Assembly (NCBI RefSeq): GCF_011075055.1
Contig: NC_058155.1
Coordinates: forward strand, 11,689,537 to 11,753,536
Length of the DNA stretch: 64,000 nt
Direction: 5' to 3'
From: Mangifera indica
Lineage: Eukaryota; Streptophyta; Magnoliopsida; Sapindales; Anacardiaceae
Made by a program: the position numbers and the translations under genes. The notes under the pieces were generated by a model that saw only the letters and a list, made by a program, of their open reading frames with translations, ran no database searches and was not told where the DNA came from. Positions 22,754 through 34,500 of this stretch are shown one piece after another (position 1 is the stretch's first letter; each line of letters begins with the position of its first letter).

Positions 22754-23528
22754 ATGGATTCCAAAGATTTACCCGCTCCATCATAAACCTCCAAAAATCT
22801 AATTGAACCGAAATCCAGTGACAGAGACTTCTTGAACCATCTAGAAGCGTACCTGGCAAAACGCGATGGAGTGGACAAGCTTCTCAAAATCTCCAGATAT
22901 TCAACCAAGATCATTTTAGCCGCTTCAGTGCTCCCTGAAACTCTTACTTTAACAGGACAACTCAAGAGCTCCTAGTACAGCGTTGGACTGTGTCGTAAAG
23001 CCTTTCGACTCGGTAAATTCATTCAAGATGTAAACGCTTTGCGAAATTCTCATAATGATTCCAGAGAAGATCTTGTTTACTCTATTGTAGCGCATGGAGG
23101 CGAAGTTTCTGTATTATTTCGTTGAACAGTTTATTTGGTTAGCTAAATCGGGATTGATCGATGTCGAACACTTGCGTAATTTACAAAAGATCAGCCCTTG
23201 GGCCGAATTCATTGGTTATATAGGTAGTATTACCATAAAGTTTAAGGATTTGAAGAAGATTATGGGAGAGGAAGCATGTTTGACGTCGAATATTGAGATT
23301 GCGATTACGAGTGGAAATGAATTTCGAGAAGAAGAGCAGAAGGTGAAGAAATTGAGACAGAAGAAGTTGTTGAAGAAACTTTCAATTGTTCAAGATTTGG
23401 CTGATGGGTTGATGGCTATAGCTGATATTCGTGATGGCAAGGGAACACTTTCGGCTCCGCCTTTTGTAGCCTCTGCCGGTCTTTCATCGGCTATTACAAG
23501 TACTCATAAGAATTGGGTATCTTGCTGA
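22754..23528 (+). pseudogene. PEX11A: PEX11A (peroxisomal membrane protein 11A) pseudogene
   Basis: From the ATG at 22754 one frame reads a recognisable PEX11A N-terminus ([58 protein letters not shown]). It is broken by TAA at 22784-22786 and TAG at 22973-22975. At about 23101-23106 the frame shifts, and a second frame carries the rest (FLYYFVEQFIWLAKSGLI, WAEFIGYIGSITIKFKDL, SIVQDLADGLMAIADIRDGK, STHKNWVSC) to a TGA at 23526-23528, where the family normally ends. Intact PEX11A, about 250 residues, drives peroxisome elongation and proliferation. With two stops and one frameshift, this copy cannot make the full protein. A 144-codon frame remains from 23094. No introns are seen, but I do not know whether the parent gene has any, so retrocopy origin is undecided. 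Confidence 0.88.
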
Positions 23529-25968
23529 ATTTCACAAGGTACGGTTGTTTCAAATTTTGGCAATTTGTTTCGTTTATTGAACTATGATCTTTATAAAAGA
23601 TAATTTCATATGCAGCTATGCGAATATAGCTGCCTTTGTGACAGTGACCCAGACTGAGGATTCTTCTACTGTTAGTGTAGGATTATGAAATGTGGTGTGA
23701 ACCCGCAAAATTTTTTGGGTTGTCCTTATACCATTGCATTTCTCTGGAATAAAACTACAGTAGCACTGGTCTCCATCTTAACTTTGCTCAATATGCTTTA
23801 TCATGCAATTTAACAGAAAAAAGAAACAGTCCAATAACCTTTTATTTTGTTCTATTTTCTTTTGCAAGGAAATCTGATAAGCGTGGTGGATTTTACATTT
23901 GTATTTAACAAAATTTACCTTACTGAATGTCTGTTTTTTCATTCAAAACAATATATTTCCTCAGTTATAGCGAACGCTGTTGAGGGTTGTATTACTTTGT
24001 TAAACAATTCATTTGGGTATGGTCAATCCCAAACACTGGCAAAACTTTGGAAACACCCTGTCGTTTAAAAAAAATTATGGTGAGAAAGATAAATATGGCT
24101 TATATCATCCAATCATCTCAAGTTCAATAAGTGAAAATTAATTAGTAGACTTCAAGTTATCTTCAGAAATTCATAGCCTACTGATGACAGAAATGATATG
24201 ACTACAAGCAAATTGTAAGGTCTTACACTCCTACTTCAAAACTTTAAAAGAAAAAACAATATGCCAGACTTCTCTTTGCTACTTGTTTTTGGTTAATGTA
24301 TTGGTTGCTGAGCAGTCGTTTGAGTCAAATATTCTTATAGATATAAATGCTTGTGTTAGTACTTCTTTCTTTGATTTTTGATTCATTTTGATCTAATGTC
24401 ATGTGGGTATCCTAGTTCTCAATTTTGTGGTTCATGAAGGATCTTAATCCTTTAATGTGTTAAATATTGCACAGTAATCTTTGTTACCACTCAAACACAC
24501 AACGGTTAATGCTAAGGCTTACTGAGGTAGAGCTAGCGATTAGTTGAACATTCACAAATGGAAGATAGTTCTCGCCATTTATATCACCAGCAGAATCCTG
24601 ACCACCATCTCTACTTCCCCTGGTTTGGGTTCAGGCAATGGTAAAAACCATGCATATTGTAAGAAATTAAGTTATAGCTGCCATGCTTATTTCTTCCTCA
24701 TCAGTCTTAGATATTGTATTTTCCTACACATTTGGGCTCTTCAGATTCAGTAAGAATCAGCCTGCTTTGAATAATATAAGAAATTAACTTCTTGTCATGC
24801 GATTACTGTGCTCCTCTGAATCTGGGTGGCTTTGGAAATGTGTTTTGTCCCTCTCTACTGGAAAGAAAAATATAGATGAAATTCTGGTCTTCTGCAGCAG
24901 CTAGTCTCTATCTCTCTTCATTTTCTGGTCGGTTGATTTTCTTATTTCCTGCTGACTTGACGTCTTCTTTTCTCATTCGCTATCGCTTAAGATCATTTAA
25001 TGACAAAAGTAGTGGCTTTGGTGGGTTCAGGAGTAAATGCCTCTAACAAGACAGTGACAATCTTGATGTTATTTAGGTGTCTTGATCATACTCAACCGTA
25101 TAAGATAGATCAGGTGCGGTTTGATTGGGCCGAACATATGAAATAGTCTCCTTTACCTCATATGATTGTGTCGAAGAGAGGATAGATTGAAGGGTGTGTT
25201 GCTAATAGAAATAATAAAAGTCTATTTGGAATTTGTTGAAAAAGGGATGAGAATTAAAAGAAAGAAAAATAAGAGATTTATTTTTATAGAAATAAAATAT
25301 CTAAATGTTTTTTTTTTAATTTAAAGATATGATAATTTAAAAAAGTGAAATAATCGGTATTATTATGGTAATTTAACTTTCTAATTCGGTATCTGAATTC
25401 CATTTTTTAAACCAAAGTTTAATTTTGTATGTAAAGTGTTATTATGTGATAAGGGGTGAAAATGTGATTTTAGCCCAAACATTGGGTGTGACATAGAATT
25501 TTCCCGGCAGAAATGTACTTTATTCGGCAGAAAACTAAGTTAGCCGCAAAGCGGTCCAAGCCCAAGCGAGTCCAAAGGGAGGGGGACTTGGATTAAATAA
25601 CTGAGTGGGTCCCACAATTGTGAGATATTCCATCCAACTGTTGTTGTTTTGTAATCTCAGTTATATCTGACGGTGAACACAGCAAGTTGAAATCTGAGCT
25701 TAGCTGATGATGAACGCAGCAAGTTGAAATCTGAGCTCACCAAGTGGCGTATTAAACGGGGTTTTTCACGCGCACCCTTACCTTGCCTTACCTGCGAGCC
25801 CCTTCACGAGAGATGGACACAAAGCGATGACGACATTGACACCTTTCTTAGATCTACAACGCTAGCTTTCTTCTCCTTTGTTCCAACTCAGAAATAACAA
25901 CAATGTCTAACATAAAACTCTACACCAAATAATTTCCCATATAATTTTTATTTTTAAAATCCTAAATA
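23529..25968. other. Gene-free stretch before LPEAT1
   Basis: Only short spurious frames. Around 25200-25450 lies an A/T-rich block (agaaataataaaagtctat) of repeat-like character. The final 200-300 bases are the LPEAT1 promoter and leader, including a 26-base direct repeat of agcaagttgaaatctgagct at about 25681 and 25717. Confidence 0.5.
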
Positions 25969-28900
25969 ATGGAGTCTGAGATGCAAGACCTGACTTCGAA
26001 GCCAGCAAACTCGACGGCCCCCGCCGATGGCTCAACCAAAGAAGATCGACCTCTTCTTAAGCCCCAGTCTACTGAGAACCTCGAAGAATTGGAGAATAAA
26101 TTCGCAGCTTTCGTGCGCAATGACGTGTACGGTACCATGGGACGTGGCGAACTGCCTTTGACTGAGAAGGTTCTGCTTGGTTTTGCTTTGGTAACGTTAG
26201 TTCCGATAAGAGTGATATTGGCGATGGGCGTATTGATATTGTATTACTTGATTTGTCGCATTTTTACGCTTTTCTTGGTGCCTAATCGGGACGAGGAGCA
26301 AGAGGATTACGCGCATGTGGGCGGGTGGAGAAGGAACGTTATAGTATTGAGTGGTAGATTCTTGTCCAGAGTCCTCCTTTTTGTGCTGGGATTTTATTGG
26401 ATTAAAGAAACTTATAGGATTGCTGATGCTCAAGAGAAGCCGTCTTCTACGCAGGTACTATCCAATAATTTATCACTTCACTTCACTGTAACTAGTTTAG
26501 CAGCTCTTTAATTTTGTGATATGAGAGAGTCTTTTCATTAATTGTTCTCTCCGTTGCATTAAATTTGGACAGAATGAGGTCAATAATCAAGTTGAAGACC
26601 CTGAAAGACCTGGTGCTATTATATCTAATCATGTATCATATTTGGATATTTTGTATCACATGTCTTCTTCTTTTCCAAGCTTTGTTGCCAAGGTTTGCTA
26701 GTTATCACATTCATTGTACTGATGCTGGGTTCTATAAGCATTAGGTTATCTGCGTTGCCTCTGACTTGGTTTTTTTTTTTTTTTAATATTCACAAATATG
26801 GTTCTGAAGAGATCAGTCGCTAAACTTCCTCTAATTGGTCTCATCAGGTTAGTTCCCTTATTACTGCGTGCTTTAAATTTAATTCTAGTGTATCAATACT
26901 ACAAAATATTTAGTAAAATTAGATCTCGTTTCTCCTAAGATTTTCTAACATCATATCTTTTTATCATAGAAATTATCACGTTTTTTACTTATTTCCAATT
27001 ATGTTTGCATTTTTTTTTTTGGGGGGGTTGGGCTTCTTAAGGATTTCCCATAATTTCTTAAATTTTTTAAATTTAAAGAAAAATCTTCTGTCATTAGTTT
27101 TTTCTATGAGTGTATATTTTTTCTTCTGTTATAGTTTCTTCCATGAGTGTATATTTTTTAAGGAAAGTAGTCTTTATTGGTCAAGAGTTCCAATTCTTAC
27201 GACTTTTTTATTGACAGCAAGTGCCTTGGTTGTGTCTATGTTCAGCGGGAGTCTAAGTCATCTGATTTCAAGGGTGTTTCAGGTAGATATGCATTATTCA
27301 TGTTTTTACAATTTATTTTGAATTTTTTAATCGTCAAGTTGCATGCTTTTTTGGACTTTTTACCAATTTTCTGGTAGGAAGGTTTTGGAAGCATAACTAC
27401 CTCACATCATATTGTGATATCATGCTGCACTCTAACTGTACTATACTGAAAAGCAAGAAAGCTCTTTCAGTATTACGATACACCATGAATAGAAATAAGT
27501 TACAAATTACATTACAACAGTTAAATGTTTGTCATTTTATATTTAGAGCACCCTGGCAATATAATGACAAGTCAGTGCTGCCCAATTTGTCTATATACTA
27601 CATGACCCTCCTTCAAGTATGTCATTGCTCATTAGGCTGGGATCTTGTTGCTAGGCTTTTAAGAAGATGATTGGCTTCCCTGCTGTAGGGAAGCGAGAGA
27701 CAAAGTCATCATATGACCGAGGTTCTACTTTTATTTGAAGTAAAATTGCTGAATAACTGTCTTTTGCTGGCAGGTGTTGTGACTGAAAGAGTTCAAGAAG
27801 CTCACAAGGATAAATCTGCTCCAATGATGATGCTTTTTCCGGGTAAGGATTCTAATTATTTATACATTATTCTTTGTTATTTCTCTTTAGTTTATGCTGC
27901 ATATTGCATAGATTGCTTTGGTATTATTTGATATTCTCTACTTTCCTTATTTGCCATGGTACTCTGTTAAAATTTAGTCAGAGATCCAAATGATAAATAA
28001 TGAATCGGCATAATTTTTTTTAAGTGGAACTTAGTATGTTTCCTATCTATATCTTTGCATTTAACCATGGCACTTCATACTACTGATGTATGGGTCAAGC
28101 CTTAATATTCTACTGTTTTTGTACCATGACCAAATTGACTAAAATTTAAGAGTGATTGCACTTAAATGTATTTATCTATGTTCCTACTCATTACCAATTT
28201 TATCTTCTATTTTAATGCAGAAGGTACAACTACAAATGGTGACTTTCTACTTCCTTTCAAGACTGGAGCATTTTTAGCAAGAGTTCCTGTTCTTCCTGTG
28301 ATTCTTAGGTATCCTTACCAGAGATTCAGTCTGGCCTGGGATTCGATATCTGGGGTACGTATTTTTTTGTGGAACTCTTACATTTATGGGTTATCAGAAT
28401 CTCTAATAATAAAAGCTGATTTTTCCAATGATTTTTTAATGGTGGATATTTTAAAAATTACCATATGTTTTCTGTAACTCTATGCAAAACCATGGTGTCA
28501 GAGGTTCTCAGGTTTTTGTCATTTATGGGAGCTTGGCCATTGGATGAATCTTATATGTCTAGTTGTTTGGACAATGACAATGGAATTCTTAGCGTAGGAT
28601 ATGATTGTGGATTTCAGTTGAGTTTCGTAAGTTTATTACAGTCGGGACCAATACTGCACAAACCAGGGTGCATGCAGAAAGGTCTCATGTTTTGTCCTGC
28701 ATTAGATGTTCACTTATTAAGAAGAAAACTTGTCAGATCTGCTAATCATTACAAGATTTAAAACAGAGGAGGTCTACTTTGGGTTGCTTGACTTACTCTT
28801 CTTTCCCTTGTTGACAAAGACTGCAGTTAAAAATTCTGTCCAGAGCCTATATCTATATAATTGCTTATAATTGGGGTCTATGATATTGTAATCTCCTTGT

Positions 28901-30362
28901 ACCGTATCTTTATATTAATAAATGTTAGGTGGTGATATACTTTAGCATCACATTTTTTTTTTCTTAATGCAATTATGTATATTTATTTGTAGGTGCGCCA
29001 TGTCCTTTTTCTTCTCTGCCAATTTGTAAACCATATAGAGGTGACCAGGTTACCTGTCTACTACCCCTCACATCAAGAGAAGGATGATTCAAAATTCTAT
29101 GCTGAAAACGTTCGAAGGTTGATGGCTAGTGAGGTATGCATTTCCTTATATTTTAACTATTAGAAGTTTGAAAAATCAAGATACAGTGATTTCAATGAAT
29201 CTTCACAGCCTGCATAAAAGCTGACTTTCAACTTGAAACATATCTTAGAAGGCCATTAAGTATTAGAAGACTCATGAAACTCAGAAGGCTTGTCACCATG
29301 ACTACTCTTGGAAGGCTAATGTGTCAATGCTAATAACCTTGATGCTTTGTATAAGTTAACTGCAGGCCTGTTATATTACATCATTTTTCAGAGTTGGGAC
29401 CTTAGATATTGATTATCTATTGGATGAAAAACTTAATGCACTTAAATTAGAGAATATCATTAACATTCTTGTAAAAAGGCAAAAGAAAATCAGTAATATT
29501 CCTCAAAAACTGCTCATTATTCTTGAAAGAGGACCCGGATTAGATCTTGGCAAAAGACATGTAGAAGGTAAAACTATAACATTTGTGTGATAGAAGGAAC
29601 ATAACCTTAGAGATGTCAGGGTATGTTGTTAGGATCCCAAGTATAAGGTATGGGACTTGGATCCCACATTGAAAAGTATGGGCAACTAGTATGGGGTTTA
29701 TATAGCCTTGAGCTCTCTCGTCTCAATAGCTAGCTTTTGAGGTGTGGTTCTCTTAAGGTTCGTATCATTTGGTATCAGAACCATCACTATGTCTCCCAGT
29801 TGCAATTGTGCGGCGCGGGTGGTGATGCCGGCATTGCAGTGTTCGCCCGGGGCTAGCAGGGAGCTAGCGCACAGCCAGCCGCGTGGGCGCCGGGGCTGCG
29901 GAGCGTGGTGGTATGTTAGGATCCCAAGTGCAAGGTATGAGACTTGGATCCCATATTGGAAAGTATGGGTAACTAGTGTGGGGTTTATATGACCTTGGAC
30001 TCTCCCATCTCAATAGCTAGTTTTTAAAGTATGGTTCTCCTAAGGTTCGTATCATATGTCTTTCTTAAGTTGAGCCTGCCATTGGTTTTGTATTTTAAAG
30101 CACTAAAACATCTCTGGACTTGCTTGTATTCTGGTTGTGTACTGTGGTTTTCACTTTTATTTTGAAACTCTGGTCTTTATTGTTATTAGTACCACCACAG
30201 CTTGTACTGTCATTTTAATCAACATCTTTTTTTCTGGTTGTGCTTTCCATGCAGGGTAATTTGATAATGTCGAATATCAGACTTGCCGAGAAGCGAATAT
30301 ATCATGCTGCTCTTAATGGTAATGATAGCCTGCCTAGTGTTTTGCATCAGAAAGACGATTGA
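25969..30362 (+). CDS. LPEAT1: Lysophosphatidylethanolamine acyltransferase 1-like (LPEAT1)
   Basis: Eight exons: 25969-26454, 26573-26692, 26810-26847, 27218-27282, 27774-27842, 28221-28354, 28993-29133 and 30255-30362, giving 386 residues. It re-acylates lysophosphatidylethanolamine and related lysolipids with acyl-CoA at the ER. It shows the PlsC-type catalytic motif NHVSYLD (HX4D), the substrate motif FPEGTTTNGD, the PVLPVIL motif and N-terminal hydrophobic segments (ILAMGVLILYYLICRIFTLF, then LSRVLLFVLGFYWI). Length and sequence fit Arabidopsis LPEAT1 closely. One oddity is FLARVPVLP where the family usually has Gly (FLAG). Intron 7 (about 1.1 kb) holds a complete TRIM retrotransposon. 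The gene converges with the deSI-like gene on its right. Confidence 0.95.
29627..30054 (+). mobile_element. TRIM (miniature LTR retrotransposon) in LPEAT1 intron 7
   Basis: Two 141-bp LTRs (29627-29767 and 29914-30054) start TGTTAGG and end CGTATCA (TG...CA). They flank a 146-bp internal region with a primer-binding site starting at 29770 (tggtatcagaacca, matching initiator tRNA-Met) and a purine-rich tract before the second LTR. The element is bracketed by a perfect 5-bp target duplication TATGT (29622-29626 and 30055-30059). It has no protein genes and so needs a helper element. By eye the LTRs differ at about 18 sites, nearly all transitions. The internal part is strikingly GC-rich. It lies in the same orientation as LPEAT1. 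Confidence 0.93.
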
Positions 30363-31557
30363 TAATTTCTTGGCCTCAGCTCCCACATGTTATCTAGTCT
30401 CAGTTGAGTTTCTATAGGGGCATTTACCCATGAGTGGACAGCTAAAAAAGGCAGTGATTGTCTCTCTCCTTTTTACTCAAAGAGAAACTGGTGTGCCATT
30501 ATAGTCATGTAATTTCTTATGTGGAAAATGTGGTCACTGGATACAGTATAGTTCTGATGGTTGAATACAACATCTAAGATTTGTTTATATGTCAAATGTT
30601 AATGCTTAATAAGTCAACTGTTCGATGCCCTGAAACACCTTTAGACAAAGTATGCACCTGTAAATCTGAATCATCTCTTTGGTGTTCCTGCAGGTTTATT
30701 TTGCCCATGCTAATTTGGATTCGCTGTCTGTAAATTCATTGTATGATTATTATTTATGAAAAGATTAAAAGTGACATAGGCGGCCTGTGATGTTTACACA
30801 CTTATCAGTTGGTAGTTTATGAGGCAGTTTTAGCTATTGTGATTGGTGCTTCTTAGCCTTGGACGTTGAGGTTAATGCTTAGAAACAGAGGCTGCCTTTT
30901 GTTCTCATTGTGGGGTCTTATCCTTTGGGAGCAAGTGATTGTAATTACTTATGGAGGGTTCGGCAATTACAATTTTGCATGAATTTATGAATTATGACCT
31001 CTACAGCTACAAAGAAATATTAGGTTTCAAATGCTCCATGGTGCTGTTCGTACAATTGATTTATCAAATTCAGAGGGCAATGTTCATCTTCTTTGTATTT
31101 GTTAAAGGACAATTTGAATCCAATTGATTTCGAAGAAGAGTTAACTTGAGTTTGGTTTAAATTCAAAACAATCAATATGAGTTTGAGCTAGTTAACAATA
31201 TCGTCATAAGTTAAATAGTAATGCTAGAATCCAAGGAAAATCGTCGAATTAACAGGCGTCAAACTTGACAGTATTTTATAATTAATGGACAGTCTCTCAC
31301 GGCGCAAATGATGCAGGACAAGAAAAATTTATGAGAAGTTGAGCACAATGTACATTTCAAAGATAGCAACGCCATTGATCCATAGAGATTCTTCTTTGAT
31401 CAGTTGCCATCTTAATAGTTTCTAACAGCAGAGGCTGACAAAGGTGACCTTCGATTAGGAAAACTTGCCAAACCAAGAGAATGCAAGTGATGGCAGCATT
31501 ACCATTTTTGGTCACCAATCGTCATGAATGCTGATGAAAGCTCTTCAAACAGACATC
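30363..31557. other. Convergent intergenic region, LPEAT1 and deSI-like 3' ends
   Basis: Contains the 3' untranslated regions of both convergent genes. No frame of interest. A gttgttcaaat/tgagtttgagctagtt-type dispersed repeat lies at about 31110-31270. Confidence 0.5.
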
Positions 31558-34500
31558 TCACCTTTCCCTCAATGAACCATTGTTTGACCTTCTTAATTCC
31601 CATGTCGGTAGGCAGCCCCTTAAGGGTGATTGTAGAAACAAGGAAGATGTCGACAACTGCTTCTGCCGCATTGAGATTGAAGAGATACAAGTAAATGCAC
31701 TTCTCAGACTCCTGTTGCTATCAAATGGTTGGTAATCATTTGATAACCTTTCCCTCAATGAATCATGGTCATGCCGCACTGCAGAAATCTTGAGGGCTTC
31801 AGGAAGTATGCAATTGCAGATTGAACCTACCACAACAAAATAAATGAAATAAAGTTGTTTACATTTGACGGTAGGGAAATCTACTACAAATAAGCACCAC
31901 CATTTACTGTATGTGTCTGGCATAGTTATTCATCTCATAGATTTTTTTGATCGGAGGATTTCAGCTGATAGATTTAGAGAATAAATCGTTAGAGCATTAC
32001 ACTATGATTTCCTGCTAACAGTTCATGAAAGTTGTTCAGCTCAAGAAAAATTTCCTGTGGAATTAGTTTCGCATTGTTTAAAAGCATGCCCACCAATAAG
32101 AGCACAGCAGTTACGAAATACAAGATTCCATAGTTTCAGTTGTGCAGAAGCGAAAAAGGGCTCAACCACAGCATGCTTAACAAAAAGACTGGTTCTTGTA
32201 TTTAATCAGCTACTAACTCAATGTGGAAAATGATGGAAGGAGAGAATACCTATGTTTGCTAGTCGATTTACCCATTTCGGAACTGGTTTCCCAGTTAGCT
32301 TAGAACAAATGTCCTTGCAGAAATGATTGCAATTCTTGACAATCAAGTGATATGTATTGCCATTGTAGTTTGCAGACTCTCTCTCCATGAACTCCCTAAC
32401 CTGAATAGGGTCCAAGCATGTGGTCCCGATGTACATTGACTTCCTGAACTTGAAGCCGGGGCATTGCCGTGGTTCAACCTCAAAAACACCACTTGTTGGA
32501 TAGTCATGAGCTCCAAAGGCATATTCAACACCGTGGACTGCAGATGATCAAATAATAACATAGATGCAGAAGATATAATGAGCAGTTTTAATATTCTACT
32601 TCCTGTATAATTGATTCACTATTACACTAACGTGGACAAGGAGTGTCACAAATAAATCTAACTTCCATGTACTACCTGTTTATGGGAATCAAGTTCCATA
32701 GATATTTATATACATCTTTACTTTCGTGATAGAATCTGTAGTGGCACTCTATAATTTAAGCTTTGTTCTCACAAATTATGCAGTAAAAGTAAATGAAAAA
32801 GAACGAGGGATCTCCAACTCTCTCTTTCTCTTCATAAATAACTTTATGTACATCCCTTATAAGATAGTATCTCCTATCAGTTTGCCTTACAAGCCAATAT
32901 TTTGAACATGGTATTAGAGTTCGTTGATCCAAATCCCGCTTGAGAATGGGCTAGCCAAGAAGAGCCAGAGTCTTTTTTAGATTAAATAAAGAAGAGTCAG
33001 ACCCAAGTTTATATGGGCCACCGCATGTATGACAAGTGCATTTGGGCAACAACCAAGTTTAGATAGGTTACCTTATGTATGACAACAACTGTTATCTAGT
33101 AGTCCAATTTCACTTGAGAGAGAGTGAGGGTATCAAGTTAGATTGACCTAAGTCATTTTAGCAATTTAAACCAAAACCGGTTTAAAAACCTATAATTAAT
33201 AAAGATGTTGATCCATACTACAAGTTTAAAGGGTTTAAAATTTCTAACATGGTATTAGAATCCAACATTTAAACAATTTCATCCAAAATCCATGAGGGAG
33301 GTACTAGTCCATTTGAAACTCCAATCTAGTAAAACCCATCCTTAGAGACCCAGATGACGGAAAGGTTTCCTTCAACTTTACATCTTGGTTGGCTTGGTTG
33401 AGAGGAAGGTTGTTAGGTTTGATTGTGAAAATCCCACATTGTTGGGAAACAAATTAAGTATGGGTAAGTATGAGGGAAATATCATCTCTTAAGCAAGCTT
33501 TTGGGATGAGAAAGGTCCAATAGCACTTATGAAGGTCCGATAATTGGTGTTTCATGGTAATAATCCTATTAGCATAATTTTTTGGCCATAGAGCCGACTA
33601 CATTACTAGTTCGACAAACTCACATCATTACCTACATGTGAAAAGATGAGTTTCTCATTGGATCAGTAAAACTCACATTGGTTTCCTACTACCATAAAAA
33701 AACAAAAGTCAATTTCTCATTAAAAAATTAAAAAAATTTATCACCCTGGAAATTTTAGTACTTCAAAATTTTTGATTGCTTTAAGGGTTGTTATTTTGAG
33801 ACTTAAGCCACAAGATTCTTGGCCAGATCAAGTCATTGTGTCCAATATGAGAATGAAAAATATCCATTCACTAGATTGAGAGAGACTGTTGGAAAGTTCA
33901 AACGAATCCTATAAGTTAGATTTAAGATCTCTAGATCCCTATTTATTTAGAAATTTAAATTTTTTAATTATTTCTTATTTTAGGCAATATTATAATTGTG
34001 TTTTCTATTTGTTTTCTATTTACTTTTATTGTAAAGAAATCTTAATGATTCTAGGATTATCTAATAGGAATAAAATATATAAAACTATTAGGATATGCAA
34101 TCACAATGTTGTCTCAAATAAGAAACAATTAAAAATTCTAAATTTCTTAAATAGGAATCCTAAATCCTTAATAAAAAGGGATATTGATCTTAAATCCCTA
34201 GCAAATAGAGATTTTCTAGACTTTCCAACACTCCCCCTCAAGTTAACGAAGAAATATTCTCCATTTTCAAATTAGATATAATGATTTGATCTAGCCAATA
34301 TTTATATCTTGCGGTTCAAGTATCATAAAAATAACCCTTAAAATAGTTGAAAATTCTAAAACACTCAACTTTCCATTGTTTAATAGCAATGATTGGTGCA
34401 ATTTTTTTTTTTTTTAAGAAAACCAACTTTTCGATTTATTTATGATTGTAAGAAAACCAACACATCAGTTTTGATTCTTTTTCTCCAAAATGACAAATTT

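Noticed and set aside
29744..29992. 82-codon frame in the LPEAT1 intron
   Set aside because: It covers the GC-rich internal region of the TRIM and part of its second LTR. TRIM elements encode no protein.
33889..34275. 128-codon plus-strand frame
   Set aside because: It coincides with an LTR (33887-34230) with inverted TG...CA ends. The 'protein' is Asn/Lys/Ile-rich AT sequence.
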